Positions 25,990 to 34,542 of a DNA stretch of 64,000 bases are shown here, in pieces (position 1 is the first letter of the stretch; the number at the start of each line of letters is the position of its first letter). The notes below the pieces were generated by a model. The model had not been told where the DNA came from and did no database searches. It saw only the letters and a program-made list of their open reading frames with translations. The DNA comes from Acidisoma sp965199065. Lineage in GTDB: Bacteria > Pseudomonadota > Alphaproteobacteria > Acetobacterales > Acetobacteraceae. The position numbers and the translations under genes are program-made. The stretch spans positions 2,127,163 to 2,191,162 of the forward strand of contig NZ_CBDAQN010000003.1 of assembly GCF_965199065.1 (NCBI RefSeq), written 5' to 3'.

Positions 25990-27954
25990 CTAGATCGCGA
26001 TGCGCACGCCCAGCTCGACCACACGGTCGCTCGGGATGCGGAAGAACTCCGTCGCCGCCACCGAGTTGCGCGACAGCACCAGGAACAACCAGAGGCGCCA
26101 GAACGACAGCTTTGGCACCAAGGCCGGCACGATGACCTCGCGGCCGAGGAAGTAGCTCGTCTGCATCGGCTCGAACGGCACGCCCAGCACCCGCATCTCT
26201 TCCAGCGCGCGCGGAATATTGGGGCTTTCCTTGAAACCGTACTTGACCGTGACACGGTTCACCTGAGGCGCCAGCTCCTCCACCTCGACGCGCTGCCCCG
26301 CCGCCACCTCCGGCACGTCCGCCGTCTGCACGGTGACGAGGAACACCCGCTCGTGCAGCACCTTGTTGTGCTTGAGGTTGTGAAGCAACGCGTTCGGCAC
26401 GTAGGCGCCGTTGCCGGTGAGGAACACCGCTGTTCCGGGCACGCGGATGATGCGCGAGGCGGGCAGCCGCGCCAGGAAGGAGTTCAGCGGCAGGCTGTCC
26501 TGCTTCCAGCGTTGGAACATAAGCTCGCGCCCACGCTTCCAGGAGGTCATCACCGCCATCAGCACGAGGCCGACCGCGAGCGGCACCCAGCCGCCATCAG
26601 GCACCTTCAGAAGGTTGGAGGTGAAGAACGCCAGATCGACCAGGAAGAACAGGCCGAAGACGCAGATCGTGGCGGGGCGGGACCACTTGAACTGCCGCCG
26701 GTAGACGAGGGCCGCGAGTATCGAGGTGCAGGTGAAGGTGCCGGTCACGGCGACACCGTAGGCCGAGGCGAGTGAGGCGCTGCTTTTAAAGGCCAGCACC
26801 AGGATCAGCACGCCGATCAACAGCAGCGTGTTGATCTGTGGCAGGTAAATCTGCCCTTCCTCGGTCTCGCTCGTGTGGCGGACGATCATGCGGGGGATGA
26901 AGCCCAGCTGCACGCACTGCCGGGCCACCGAATACGCGCCTGATATCATGGCCTGGCTGGCGATGACCGTGGAGGCGGTCGCCAGAAACACCATCGGCAG
27001 CCGCAGCCAGGGCGGGCAGACCAGAAAGAACGGGTTGTCGAGCGTATTCGGGTCCCGCAGCACCAACGCGCCCTGGCCGAAATAGTTCAGAGCGAGCGCC
27101 GGGAGCACGAAGAAGGTCCAGGAGCGCTGGATGGGCTTGCGCCCGAAGTGGCCCATGTCGGCGTAAAGCGCCTCGGCCCCGGTGACCGCGAGCACGACCG
27201 AACCCAGGATGATGAAGGTCGTGAACCGGTGCTGGATCGCGAATATGACGATGTAGCTTGGCGACAGCGCACGCAGAACGATCGGGTTGAGGATGATCTG
27301 GATCACGCCGAGAATGCCGATCGAGCTGAACCACAACGCCATGATCGGGCCGAAGACACGGCCGATCGTGGCCGTCCCCCGATACTGGAAGGCGAAGAGC
27401 AGACCGATCACGACCACAGAAAACGGCAGCACAGCCGGCTTCAAGACCGGTGAGATGACCTCCAGCCCCTCGACGGCCGAAAGCACGGAAATGGCCGGCG
27501 TTATCATGCCGTCGCCGAAGAAGAGGCAAGCACCGACGATGGCCACGAGCACGACGGCCGAGGCCACCTGCGGGCGGCGGCATACCCGCTGGGCCAGCAC
27601 CATCATGGTCAGGATGCCGCCCTCGCCGTGATTATCCGCCCGCATGACGAAGGCCACGTATTTGAAGGTGACCACCGAGACGAGCGACCAGAAGATCATC
27701 GACAGAAGGCCGAGGACCGTCGTCTCGGTCATTCCGGCCCGGCCGAAGAAGGTGAGGCAGGTGCTCAGCGCGTAGAGCGGACTTGTGCCGATATCGCCGT
27801 AGACGACGCCGAGCACCCCAAGGAGAAGTGGGAGCGTCACATGGTCCCGGTGACGCGCGGGCGCGGCGGCGGCCCCAGCCGTCGTTGTCGTCGTCGCGTT
27901 CGGGGTCGTCGCATCTGCGGGGGTGGGTGCGGGCGTTGCCGTACTGCTGTTCAT
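25990..27954 (-). CDS. kup: Potassium transporter, KUP/HAK family
   Basis: Proton-coupled potassium uptake in the inner membrane. 654 residues from the ATG at 27954. The first about 45 residues are a Thr/Ala/Pro-rich tail (TATPAPTPADATTPNATTTT), then the family start GVLGVVYGDIGTSPLYA, about 12 membrane spans and a C-terminal cytoplasmic domain with the PGTAVFLT and VPNALLHNLKHNKVLHE motifs. A longer frame starts upstream but lacks conservation and composition to support it. No Shine-Dalgarno is obvious. Confidence 0.92.
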   Translation of the reverse strand: MNSSTATPAPTPADATTPNATTTTTAGAAAAPARHRDHVTLPLLLGVLGVVYGDIGTSPLYALSTCLTFFGRAGMTETTVLGLLSMIFWSLVSVVTFKYVAFVMRADNHGEGGILTMMVLAQRVCRRPQVASAVVLVAIVGACLFFGDGMITPAISVLSAVEGLEVISPVLKPAVLPFSVVVIGLLFAFQYRGTATIGRVFGPIMALWFSSIGILGVIQIILNPIVLRALSPSYIVIFAIQHRFTTFIILGSVVLAVTGAEALYADMGHFGRKPIQRSWTFFVLPALALNYFGQGALVLRDPNTLDNPFFLVCPPWLRLPMVFLATASTVIASQAMISGAYSVARQCVQLGFIPRMIVRHTSETEEGQIYLPQINTLLLIGVLILVLAFKSSASLASAYGVAVTGTFTCTSILAALVYRRQFKWSRPATICVFGLFFLVDLAFFTSNLLKVPDGGWVPLAVGLVLMAVMTSWKRGRELMFQRWKQDSLPLNSFLARLPASRIIRVPGTAVFLTGNGAYVPNALLHNLKHNKVLHERVFLVTVQTADVPEVAAGQRVEVEELAPQVNRVTVKYGFKESPNIPRALEEMRVLGVPFEPMQTSYFLGREVIVPALVPKLSFWRLWLFLVLSRNSVAATEFFRIPSDRVVELGVRIAI

Positions 27955-28364
27955 GAGATGCGTTCTATCGGCCGAGGCCCGTTGGGATCGGGGAGCCGGC
28001 GGTCGACATGGAAGCACAGCGGCAAATGCAGTTTGCGTGAGCTTCGACCATCGGCATCCCAAGAAGGCGGACGGGCCTCGCCGCGTTCATGCGGCGCGGA
28101 ACGGTCACGCGTGTCAGCCTGTAACCCGGCGATACGGAGCCTTACGCCCGGACGAGGTTCCAGCGCAAGCACCGCACGCTGCACCTGCGAAAACCGGATG
28201 ACGCCCGATCCGTTCGTTGCAGGTCAGGTTTGCCTTGCGAAACCACCCAGGATCTGCGCTTTTGCGCGCTCCCTGCCGGGGGGCGGCATTCCCCCGGCTG
28301 TGCCCGCCTGCGCCCGGAGTGTCCGGCCCCGCAGTTCCGGGCCGATACATCCGGAGGGAACAGC
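27955..28364. other. Divergent intergenic region kup / rpsF with leader hairpin
   Basis: A 410-bp GC-rich gap. Near rpsF, CGGCCC (28324-28329) and GGGCCG (28339-28344) form a 6-bp stem with a 9-base loop, ending seven bases before the GGAGG ribosome site. This is where a leader for S6:S18 autoregulation would be, though I cannot confirm the known motif. I could not fix a convincing promoter for either gene. Confidence 0.45.
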
Positions 28365-28844
28365 ATGCCATTATATGAGTGCGTCGTCATAGGACGCAGC
28401 GAGATCACCCAGCAGCAGGTCGACACCCTGACGGACACGGTGGTCGCCCAGGTCGAAGCCGATGGCGCCACCGTGCGCAAGCGCGAGTACTGGGGCCTGC
28501 GCAGCCTGGCCTACCGCATCAAAAAGAACCGGAAGGGCCACTACCTGCTCCTCGGCCTCGATATCGAGGCGCCGGCGCTGACCGAGATGGAGCGCCAGCT
28601 CCGTTTGAACGAGGACGTGCTCCGCTTCCTCACCATCCGCGTCGACGAGATCGACGAGGTTCCCTCGGCCGTTCTGGCGCGCAAATCCGATGATCGCGGC
28701 TTCCGCGGGCCGAAGCCCGCCGGGCGCTTCGACAGCGGCCGCCGCCGCTACGACGACCGGGAGGAGTTCCGCGCCCGCGAGGAGTTCCGTGGTGGCCGGG
28801 ACGATGACGATGACCGCCTGCGCGGTCTGCAGGAGGAAATCTGA
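28365..28844 (+). CDS. rpsF: 30S ribosomal protein S6
   Basis: S6 dimerises with S18 on the 30S platform. 159 residues from the ATG at 28365, with GGAGGG upstream. The core MPLYECVVIGRSEITQQQVD, REYWGLRSLAYRI and KGHYLLLGLD is normal; residues after about 105 are an extended, highly charged Arg/Asp/Glu tail. First of a three-gene operon with rpsR and rplI. Confidence 0.97.
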   Translation: MPLYECVVIGRSEITQQQVDTLTDTVVAQVEADGATVRKREYWGLRSLAYRIKKNRKGHYLLLGLDIEAPALTEMERQLRLNEDVLRFLTIRVDEIDEVPSAVLARKSDDRGFRGPKPAGRFDSGRRRYDDREEFRAREEFRGGRDDDDDRLRGLQEEI

Positions 28845-28846
28845 TC

Positions 28847-29122
28847 ATGTCTGACAGCACGGACGTCAACCCCGCTGCCCGCCGCGCCGCCGTCGGCGCG
28901 CGCCGCCCGTTCTACCGGCGCAAGAAGTCCTGCCCCTTCTCGGGCCCGAACGCGCCCAAGATCGACTACAAGGACGTGCGCCTGCTCTCCCGCTTCCTGA
29001 GCGAGCGCGGCAAGATCGTGCCGTCGCGCATCACGGCGGTATCCGCCCGCAAGCAGCGCGAGCTGGCGCGGGCCATCAAGCGCGCCCGCTTCCTGGCGCT
29101 GCTCCCCTACGTTCTGAGCTGA
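28847..29122 (+). CDS. rpsR: 30S ribosomal protein S18
   Basis: Partner of S6. 91 residues with the typical FYRRKKSCPFSG, IDYKDVRLLSRFLSERGKI and ITAVSARKQRELARAIKRAR segments. The junction with rpsF is TGATCATG. N-terminal residues 1-20 are Ala/Arg-rich. Confidence 0.97.
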   Translation: MSDSTDVNPAARRAAVGARRPFYRRKKSCPFSGPNAPKIDYKDVRLLSRFLSERGKIVPSRITAVSARKQRELARAIKRARFLALLPYVLS

Positions 29123-29134
29123 GGGAGACCGATC

Positions 29135-29701
29135 ATGGCAGCCATTGAACTGATCCTGCTGCAGCGGGTTCCGAAGCTCGGCCAGATGGGCGACCGCGTG
29201 CGCGTGAAGCCGGGTTACGCCCGCAACTTCCTTCTGCCGCAGAAGAAGGCTCTGCGCGCGACGAAAGACAATGCCGCGCGGTTCGAGCAGGAGCGCGTGG
29301 TCCTGGAAGCCCAGAACCTCAAGCGTCGGGAGGAAGCCGAGCGCATCGCCGAGCGCGTGCATGGCCTTACGGTCACGCTCATTCGCCAGGCCGGTGACTC
29401 AGGCAGCCTCTACGGCTCGGTGTCCAGCCGCGACATCGCGGACGGCGCCACCGCCGGCGGCCTGCAGATCGACCGCGGGCAGGTCGAGCTCGATCACCCG
29501 ATCAAGACGCTCGGTGTCCGCCAGGTGCGTGTGGTTCTGCACCCCGAGGTCGTCATGCTCGTCTCGGTCAACGTGGCGCGCAGCACCGAGGAAGCCGAGA
29601 AGCAGCTCCGTGGCGAGGCCGTCGGCCGCGCTGCCGGCGAGGAGCCGGAACCGACAGCCGCCGAGTTGTTCGGCACCGATGAGGCGGGCGATACCGCCTG
29701 A
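29135..29701 (+). CDS. rplI: 50S ribosomal protein L9
   Basis: Long two-domain protein of the L1 stalk region. 188 residues: the N-terminal domain with LGDRVRVKPGYARNFLLPQ-type motif (here QMGDRVRVKPGYARNFLLPQK in part), a connecting helix and the C-terminal domain with SGSLYGSVSSRDIADG. About 35 acidic residues after the standard end make it longer than the 147-150 usual in gammaproteobacteria. Last gene of the operon, followed by a terminator. Confidence 0.96.
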   Translation: MAAIELILLQRVPKLGQMGDRVRVKPGYARNFLLPQKKALRATKDNAARFEQERVVLEAQNLKRREEAERIAERVHGLTVTLIRQAGDSGSLYGSVSSRDIADGATAGGLQIDRGQVELDHPIKTLGVRQVRVVLHPEVVMLVSVNVARSTEEAEKQLRGEAVGRAAGEEPEPTAAELFGTDEAGDTA

Positions 29702-29738
29702 TCCCACGACGCGATCCGACCGTTCAAGATCGTTGCAG

Positions 29739-29771
29739 AAGCCGGTAGAACTCTGTTTCTACCGGCTTTTT
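29739..29771 (+). terminator. Intrinsic terminator after rplI
   Basis: GCCGGTAGAA (29741-29750) pairs with TTCTACCGGC (29757-29766) around a 6-base loop and is followed by five T. A textbook rho-independent terminator. Confidence 0.93.
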
Positions 29772-29806
29772 GATGTTTCATGCAAAGCGGTCCACAGGCC
29801 CGCGGC

Positions 29807-29835
29807 TTGCACAGTTCGTCCCAGCATATTATCGA
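29807..29835 (+). promoter_or_regulatory. Possible promoter of cfa
   Basis: TTGCAC, 17 bases, TATCGA, placed between the rplI terminator and the cfa start. A moderate sigma-70 match; stress-sigma use is possible for this gene. Confidence 0.35.
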
Positions 29836-29893
29836 GTCGGTAATGTAAGCTGCGGGCGTGGCTTTGCGGCGGCCCGCGTCGTCGGACGAGAGA

Positions 29894-31165
29894 ATGACAA
29901 TGCGACAGATCCTTGATCGTCTTCTGAAACGCATGATCCAGAGCGGTGCCCTGGGCGTGATCTGGCCGAATGGCGAGACAACTGTTTACGGTCCTGACGC
30001 GCAGCGTGCGAATGCCGAGGTTCCGACGATCAGGCTGACCGATGACAAGACGGTCCGCGCAATCGTGCTCAATCCGGGGCTGGCCGTCGGGGAAGCCTAT
30101 ATGGCCGAGACGCTCGTTCCGCAGGATTGCAGCATCTACCAGGCGCTCGACGTTCTCTTATCAAATCTAAAAGCCGTTGGCATGGCTGCGTTGCCGACGA
30201 TGCAAGGGCGCATCGTGGCGGGCACGATGATCAGGCGCCTCCGCCAGATCAACTCCGCGGTTCGGGCGCGTCGCAATGTCGCCCACCATTACGATCTGAG
30301 TGGCAGGCTCTACAGTCTTTTCCTCGACCGCGACCGCCAGTACTCCTGCGCCTACTTCCCGCGCGGGGACGAGACGCTGGAAGAGGCCCAGATCGCCAAG
30401 AAGCACCATATCGCGGCGAAGCTGAAGCTCGACCGGCCCGATCTCACCGTGCTCGACATCGGCTGCGGCTGGGGCGGGATGGCGCTGACGCTGGCGCGGG
30501 ATTACGGCGCGCGGGTCACGGGCATCACGCTTTCGACCGAGCAACTGGCGGAGGCGCGCGCCCGGGCCGAGGCGGAGGGCCTCTCGGACCGTGTCAAATT
30601 CGAACTGCTGGATTACCGTGCGGTGCGCGAAACTTTCGATCGCGTGGTGTCCGTCGGCATGTTCGAGCACGTCGGGATCAATCATTATGGAACCTTCTTC
30701 AAGGTGGTGAAGCAGGCATTGAAACCGGACGGCCTGGCGCTGATACACACGATCGGCCGCACCGACGGACCGGGCACCACCAACCCCTGGATCGCGAAGT
30801 ATATCTTTCCGGGCGGCTACTCGCCGGCACTTTCCGAAATGATGACGCCGATCGAGCGCTCCGGGCTCGTTGTTACGGATATCGAAGTTCTCCGCCTGCA
30901 CTATGCGGAGACTCTTCGGCATTGGCGGCGACGTTTTGCTGCAAATCGTGACGCGATCGCCGCACTTTACGACGAGCGCTTTTGCCGGATGTTCGAGTTC
31001 TACCTTGCAGCGTCGGAACTTGCCTTTCGTCATCAGGATCACGTGAACTTCCAGATTCAGATCACGAGGGAGCAAACGGCTGCTCCGCTCGCTCGTGATT
31101 ACATAACCGAAACGGAACGGCAGATGATGCGGTTGCAGTCAGCGGACCGCAACGTCTTGGCTTGA
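29894..31165 (+). CDS. cfa: Cyclopropane-fatty-acyl-phospholipid synthase
   Basis: SAM-dependent enzyme that adds a methylene bridge to unsaturated acyl chains of membrane phospholipids. 423 residues from the ATG at 29894; a second ATG two codons on and a GTG at 29858 are alternatives. The methyltransferase motif I is LDIGCGWGGMALTLA; other family signatures are RQYSCAYFPRGDETLEEAQ, VSVGMFEHVG and YIFPGGYSP. Its own promoter region and the terminator of rplI behind it suggest it is a separate unit, as expected for a gene controlled by stress or growth phase. Confidence 0.92.
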   Translation: MTMRQILDRLLKRMIQSGALGVIWPNGETTVYGPDAQRANAEVPTIRLTDDKTVRAIVLNPGLAVGEAYMAETLVPQDCSIYQALDVLLSNLKAVGMAALPTMQGRIVAGTMIRRLRQINSAVRARRNVAHHYDLSGRLYSLFLDRDRQYSCAYFPRGDETLEEAQIAKKHHIAAKLKLDRPDLTVLDIGCGWGGMALTLARDYGARVTGITLSTEQLAEARARAEAEGLSDRVKFELLDYRAVRETFDRVVSVGMFEHVGINHYGTFFKVVKQALKPDGLALIHTIGRTDGPGTTNPWIAKYIFPGGYSPALSEMMTPIERSGLVVTDIEVLRLHYAETLRHWRRRFAANRDAIAALYDERFCRMFEFYLAASELAFRHQDHVNFQIQITREQTAAPLARDYITETERQMMRLQSADRNVLA

Positions 31166-31175
31166 CCTGCCTGAG

Positions 31176-31598
31176 TTAGCCGTCTTCGCCGAGAAGGTGC
31201 AGCACGACCTCCCGCCGATGCGGGCGGCTGCGGTGCTCGAAGAGGAAAATCCCCTGCCAGGTCCCGAGCGTCGGGCGACCATCCGCGACTGGGATGGTGA
31301 GTTGGGGGCCGGTGAGCAGTGTGCGGATATGCGAGGGCATGTCGTCCGGTCCCTCGAGCGAATGCGCGTAACCGGCGCCCTCGGGTACCAGCCGCTCGAA
31401 GCCGGCAAGAATGTCGTCGAGAACTTCGGGGCTCGCGTTTTCCGTTACCGCCAGTGAGGCCGAGGTGTGCGCGCACCACAGCGTCAACAGCCCGGTGCCG
31501 ATGCCCTGATCGGCGACCCACGCGAGCACGGGGCCAGTGAACTCCACCAGCCCGCGGCCGCGCGTCGCAATCGTCAGGCGATGCAGTGCCTGACGCAT
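31176..31598 (-). CDS. yjbQ: YjbQ / UPF0047 family protein
   Basis: 140 residues, the full family length, with the conserved HTSASLAVTENA, HSLEGPDDMPSH and LGTWQGIFLFEHR motifs that place His and Glu/Asp residues in one pocket. Some members show weak thiamine phosphate synthase activity, but the cellular role is unsettled. The start is two bases beyond the aldo/keto reductase stop, so the two genes are coupled; it ends the reverse-strand series that starts at ileS or zur. Confidence 0.9.
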   Translation of the reverse strand: MRQALHRLTIATRGRGLVEFTGPVLAWVADQGIGTGLLTLWCAHTSASLAVTENASPEVLDDILAGFERLVPEGAGYAHSLEGPDDMPSHIRTLLTGPQLTIPVADGRPTLGTWQGIFLFEHRSRPHRREVVLHLLGEDG

Positions 31599-31600
31599 GA

Positions 31601-32626
31601 TCAGACCGGCGCCGGATTACGCTCCGTGAAACCGCGCTGGTGCCAGTAGGGATAGGGCAGGGTGACGGCGCTTGCCTTATCAAGTTTCGCCACCTGCTCG
31701 GGCGTCAGGTTCCAGCCGACCGCGCCGAGGTTCGCCCGGAGTTGCTCCTCGTTCCGCGCGCCGACAATGACGTTGGCGACGGTCGGGCGCTGCAGCAGCC
31801 AGTTGAGGGCGACCTGCGGCACGGTCTTGCCGGTCTCCTCGGCAACCTCATCGATCGCCTCGACCACGGTATAGACGTGCTCATCCGGCACCGGCGGCCC
31901 CATTTCGGCGGTCTTGTGGAGGCGCGAACCCTCAGGCAGCGGTTGCCCGCGCCGGATCTTGCCGGTCAGCCGCCCCCAGCCGAGCGGGCTCCAGACGACG
32001 GCGCCCACGCCCTGCTCGACCCCGAGCGGCATCAGCTCCCATTCGTAGTCGCGACCGATCAGCGAATAGTAGGTCTGGTTCGCAACATAGCGCGGCAGGT
32101 TGTATTTCTCGGCCACCGCCAGCGACTTCATCAGGTGCCAGCCGGAGAAATTGGAGACGCCGACGTAGCGGATCTTACCGGCGCGCACGAGGTCGTCGAG
32201 CGCCGAGAGCGTCTCCTCAACCGGCGTGACGGCGTCATAGCCATGGAGCTGGAAGAGGTCGATGTAATCGGTGCCGAGCCGCTTCAGCGAGCCTTCGCAG
32301 GCCTGGATAAGGTGGTAGCGCGAGGAGCCGACGTTGTTCGGCTCATCGCCGGCGCGGAACGTCGCCTTGGTGGAGATAATCACCTTGTCGCGGCGGCCCT
32401 TGATGGCCTGACCCAAGATTTCTTCGGCGGCGCCGGCCGAGTAGACATCGGCACTGTCGAACATGGTGAGGCCCGCCTCCAGGCAGATGTCCACGAGGCG
32501 CGAGGCCTCGGCGACGTCCGTGCTGCCCCAGGCCTTGAAGAACTCGTTGCTGCCTCCGAACGTACCGGTTCCGAGGCTGAGGACCGGCACTGTGAAGCCG
32601 GACCGGCCGAGACGTCGATGTTCCAT
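31601..32626 (-). CDS. Aldo/keto reductase
   Basis: 341-residue NADPH-dependent oxidoreductase with a TIM-barrel fold. MEHRRLGRSGFTVPVLSLGTGTFGG is the usual start, FDSADVYSAG contains the catalytic Asp and Tyr, ISTKA the Lys, and QLHGYD the His; VGVSNFSGWHL and the C-terminal IVGARNEEQL (cofactor phosphate) are typical of the AKR11/12-like 'general stress 69' type. A strong AGGAGG is six bases before the ATG. Substrate unknown. Confidence 0.9.
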   Translation of the reverse strand: MEHRRLGRSGFTVPVLSLGTGTFGGSNEFFKAWGSTDVAEASRLVDICLEAGLTMFDSADVYSAGAAEEILGQAIKGRRDKVIISTKATFRAGDEPNNVGSSRYHLIQACEGSLKRLGTDYIDLFQLHGYDAVTPVEETLSALDDLVRAGKIRYVGVSNFSGWHLMKSLAVAEKYNLPRYVANQTYYSLIGRDYEWELMPLGVEQGVGAVVWSPLGWGRLTGKIRRGQPLPEGSRLHKTAEMGPPVPDEHVYTVVEAIDEVAEETGKTVPQVALNWLLQRPTVANVIVGARNEEQLRANLGAVGWNLTPEQVAKLDKASAVTLPYPYWHQRGFTERNPAPV

Positions 32627-32652
32627 GCTAACCTCCTCTGGAGAGATGGAGG

Positions 32653-33417
32653 CTAGTACCAGCCTCCATCCACGATAAACTCACGTGCCGTGACGAGGCG
32701 GCTGTCATCGGCCGCCAGCCAAAGCACCATGCGCGCCACGTCGGCTTCGTAGAGCCGATCAGGAATGCACTGTCCCGCGGCGCGTTTGGCCTCGGCTTCC
32801 GGCGTCATCCACAGGTCGAGCTGGCGCTGGGTGATGATCCAACCGGGATAAACCACGTTGGCGCGGATGTGGTGCGGTCCGAGATCACGCGCAAGGCCGC
32901 GGGTGAGACCGATGACGGCGGATTTCGCCGCGGTGTAGGCCGGCATGTTTCCGGTCGCCAGCAGAAAGCTGTTCGAACTCATGTTGATGATCGAGCCGCC
33001 GCCGGCCGCAACCATGTCGGGCTTCACAGCCTGCGCGCAGAAGAACTGGTGACGGAGATTGGTGTTCATCCGGTCGTCCCAGTATTCGGGCGTCACGTCA
33101 TCGATCGCGTGCCGGTCGTCGCGGGCGGCGTTGTTGACAAGGACATCGAAGCCGCCGCCAAGTTTCTCGCGCAGGGACTGGATCGCCGCGCGCAGCGCCG
33201 GGATGTCGCGCAGATCGACACGCTCGAACTGCACCACGGCGTCCGCCGGCTGACGCGCGAGCAGGCTGTCGGCGGCGGCTCCGTCCAGGTCCAGAAAGCC
33301 GACGTGACTGCCCTGGGCGATGAAGTGCTCGACGATACCGGCGCCGATGCCGGAGGCGCCTCCGGTCACCAGCACACGGCGCCCGGCGAGGCTTGGGTAG
33401 ATCGCGAAGTTCGACAT
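32653..33417 (-). CDS. Short-chain dehydrogenase/reductase
   Basis: 254-residue classical SDR with the NAD(P) motif TGGASGIG (19-26), the VNNAA motif, the catalytic Ser in INMSSNSF and the YTAAK active-site Tyr/Lys. It ends GREFIVDGGWY-like (AREFIVDGGWY), typical of sugar or alcohol dehydrogenases. I chose the ATG at 33417, 11 bases after the lipoprotein stop, since the upstream frame has no family match. The aldo/keto reductase follows after 26 bases, which suggests linked oxidoreductase steps, though the substrate is not shown. Confidence 0.88.
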   Translation of the reverse strand: MSNFAIYPSLAGRRVLVTGGASGIGAGIVEHFIAQGSHVGFLDLDGAAADSLLARQPADAVVQFERVDLRDIPALRAAIQSLREKLGGGFDVLVNNAARDDRHAIDDVTPEYWDDRMNTNLRHQFFCAQAVKPDMVAAGGGSIINMSSNSFLLATGNMPAYTAAKSAVIGLTRGLARDLGPHHIRANVVYPGWIITQRQLDLWMTPEAEAKRAAGQCIPDRLYEADVARMVLWLAADDSRLVTAREFIVDGGWY

Positions 33418-33428
33418 GTGAAGATCCG

Positions 33429-34019
33429 TCAGAAGATGCTGTCGAGCAGGTTGCCGAGCGGCCCGTTGCTCTTCGGTTTGACGATGGGCGTGCTGCCGGC
33501 GGCCGGGCTTATGCCGAGCGCCGCGTTCTTCTGCAGCCGCTGACGCTCCAGGCTGGCATCGACCAAGGCGGGTTTCGCCACCGACACGCCGAAGGGGTTC
33601 ATCCGGTTGCCGAGGGTCTGGCTGCGGGCATCGCGCGCGGCGAGCGTGTTGACCTCCTGGCGGATGCTGGGCGGCGGCGGCGGACCTGCCTGTTGCAGGA
33701 ATGCCTGGTCGCCGACGGTCGACGGCGTGCCCCCTTCCAGCGCCGCACCGCCGAGCATGGCGTCCTCGGCCTGCTGCGGCACGGCGACATCCTGCGGCCT
33801 TGGAGCGCCGGGAACAGGCGCGGGCAACGCGGACGCAGCCGCATTGAGGTCTGGCGGCATCGCAAGCGCCGGCTGGGTGGTGACCCGGAACTCGTCCGGC
33901 GGGTCGCGCTGGAGCCCGAGCGTCTGCATCGTGCCATTGCTGCAAGCCGACAGTCCCAGCGGGGCCAGCACCAGCGGCGCCACGAGAAGCGCCCGCCGCA
34001 TCGTCATCATCCTCGACAT
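33429..34019 (-). CDS. BamF-like outer-membrane lipoprotein (DUF3035)
   Basis: 196 residues with a lipoprotein signal: MRRALLVAPLVLAPLGLSAC, cleaved before the Cys of LSAC (residue about 26). The DUF3035 hallmark follows: PPDEFRVTTQPALAMPPDL and then a PGAPRPQ segment. In Caulobacter the corresponding protein is an accessory part of the Bam outer-membrane assembly complex. It lies right behind lspA, whose product is needed to mature it, as in many alphaproteobacteria. GAGGG precedes the start. The middle is Pro/Gln/Ala-rich and likely disordered. Confidence 0.82.
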   Translation of the reverse strand: MSRMMTMRRALLVAPLVLAPLGLSACSNGTMQTLGLQRDPPDEFRVTTQPALAMPPDLNAAASALPAPVPGAPRPQDVAVPQQAEDAMLGGAALEGGTPSTVGDQAFLQQAGPPPPPSIRQEVNTLAARDARSQTLGNRMNPFGVSVAKPALVDASLERQRLQKNAALGISPAAGSTPIVKPKSNGPLGNLLDSIF

Positions 34020-34026
34020 TCGTCCC

Positions 34027-34542
34027 TCAGCCGCGATGCTTGGCCCGGAGCGCGGCCTGTTCGGACCGCCCGGGCAACAGATTGTCGATGACCAGCGCGG
34101 CGACGCCGCACACGATGGCGGCATCGGCCACATTGAACACATACCACGAATAGCCAAAGGCGTGCGCCTGGATGAAATCGACGACGGCGCCGTAATGCAG
34201 CCGGTCGGCGACATTGCCAAGAGCACCGCCGGCAATCGCACCCACCGGGATGGCGATTGCGAGCCGCGTGGTCCGCGCGAGCCAGACGGCCAGCACAACC
34301 ACCACGGCGACCGCGAATACGGCGAGGGCCAGATGCGCGGCGGGGCTATCTCCGGTCAGCAGCCCGAAGGTCACGCCGCGATTCCAGACCATGGTGAAGT
34401 TAAGCACGGGCAGCAGCACGATCTGCCCGACCTCCTCGAGGTGCAGGCCGTGCAGGATCCACCACTTGCTCGCCTGATCGGCCACCAGCACGAGGACGGC
34501 GGTGAGCAGGCCGGCGAGGGCCAGCGGCTTCCGGACGACCAT
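34027..34542 (-). CDS. lspA: Lipoprotein signal peptidase (signal peptidase II)
   Basis: Inner-membrane aspartyl protease that cleaves diacylglyceryl-modified prolipoproteins. 171 residues, four hydrophobic spans. Catalytic aspartates are Asp113 in GNVADR and Asp140 in FNVADAA; the NRGVTFG motif (54-60) is also present. The ATG at 34542 shares one base with the ileS stop (TGATG), so it is coupled to ileS; a longer frame with other starts would overlap ileS further. Confidence 0.95.
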   Translation of the reverse strand: MVVRKPLALAGLLTAVLVLVADQASKWWILHGLHLEEVGQIVLLPVLNFTMVWNRGVTFGLLTGDSPAAHLALAVFAVAVVVVLAVWLARTTRLAIAIPVGAIAGGALGNVADRLHYGAVVDFIQAHAFGYSWYVFNVADAAIVCGVAALVIDNLLPGRSEQAALRAKHRG

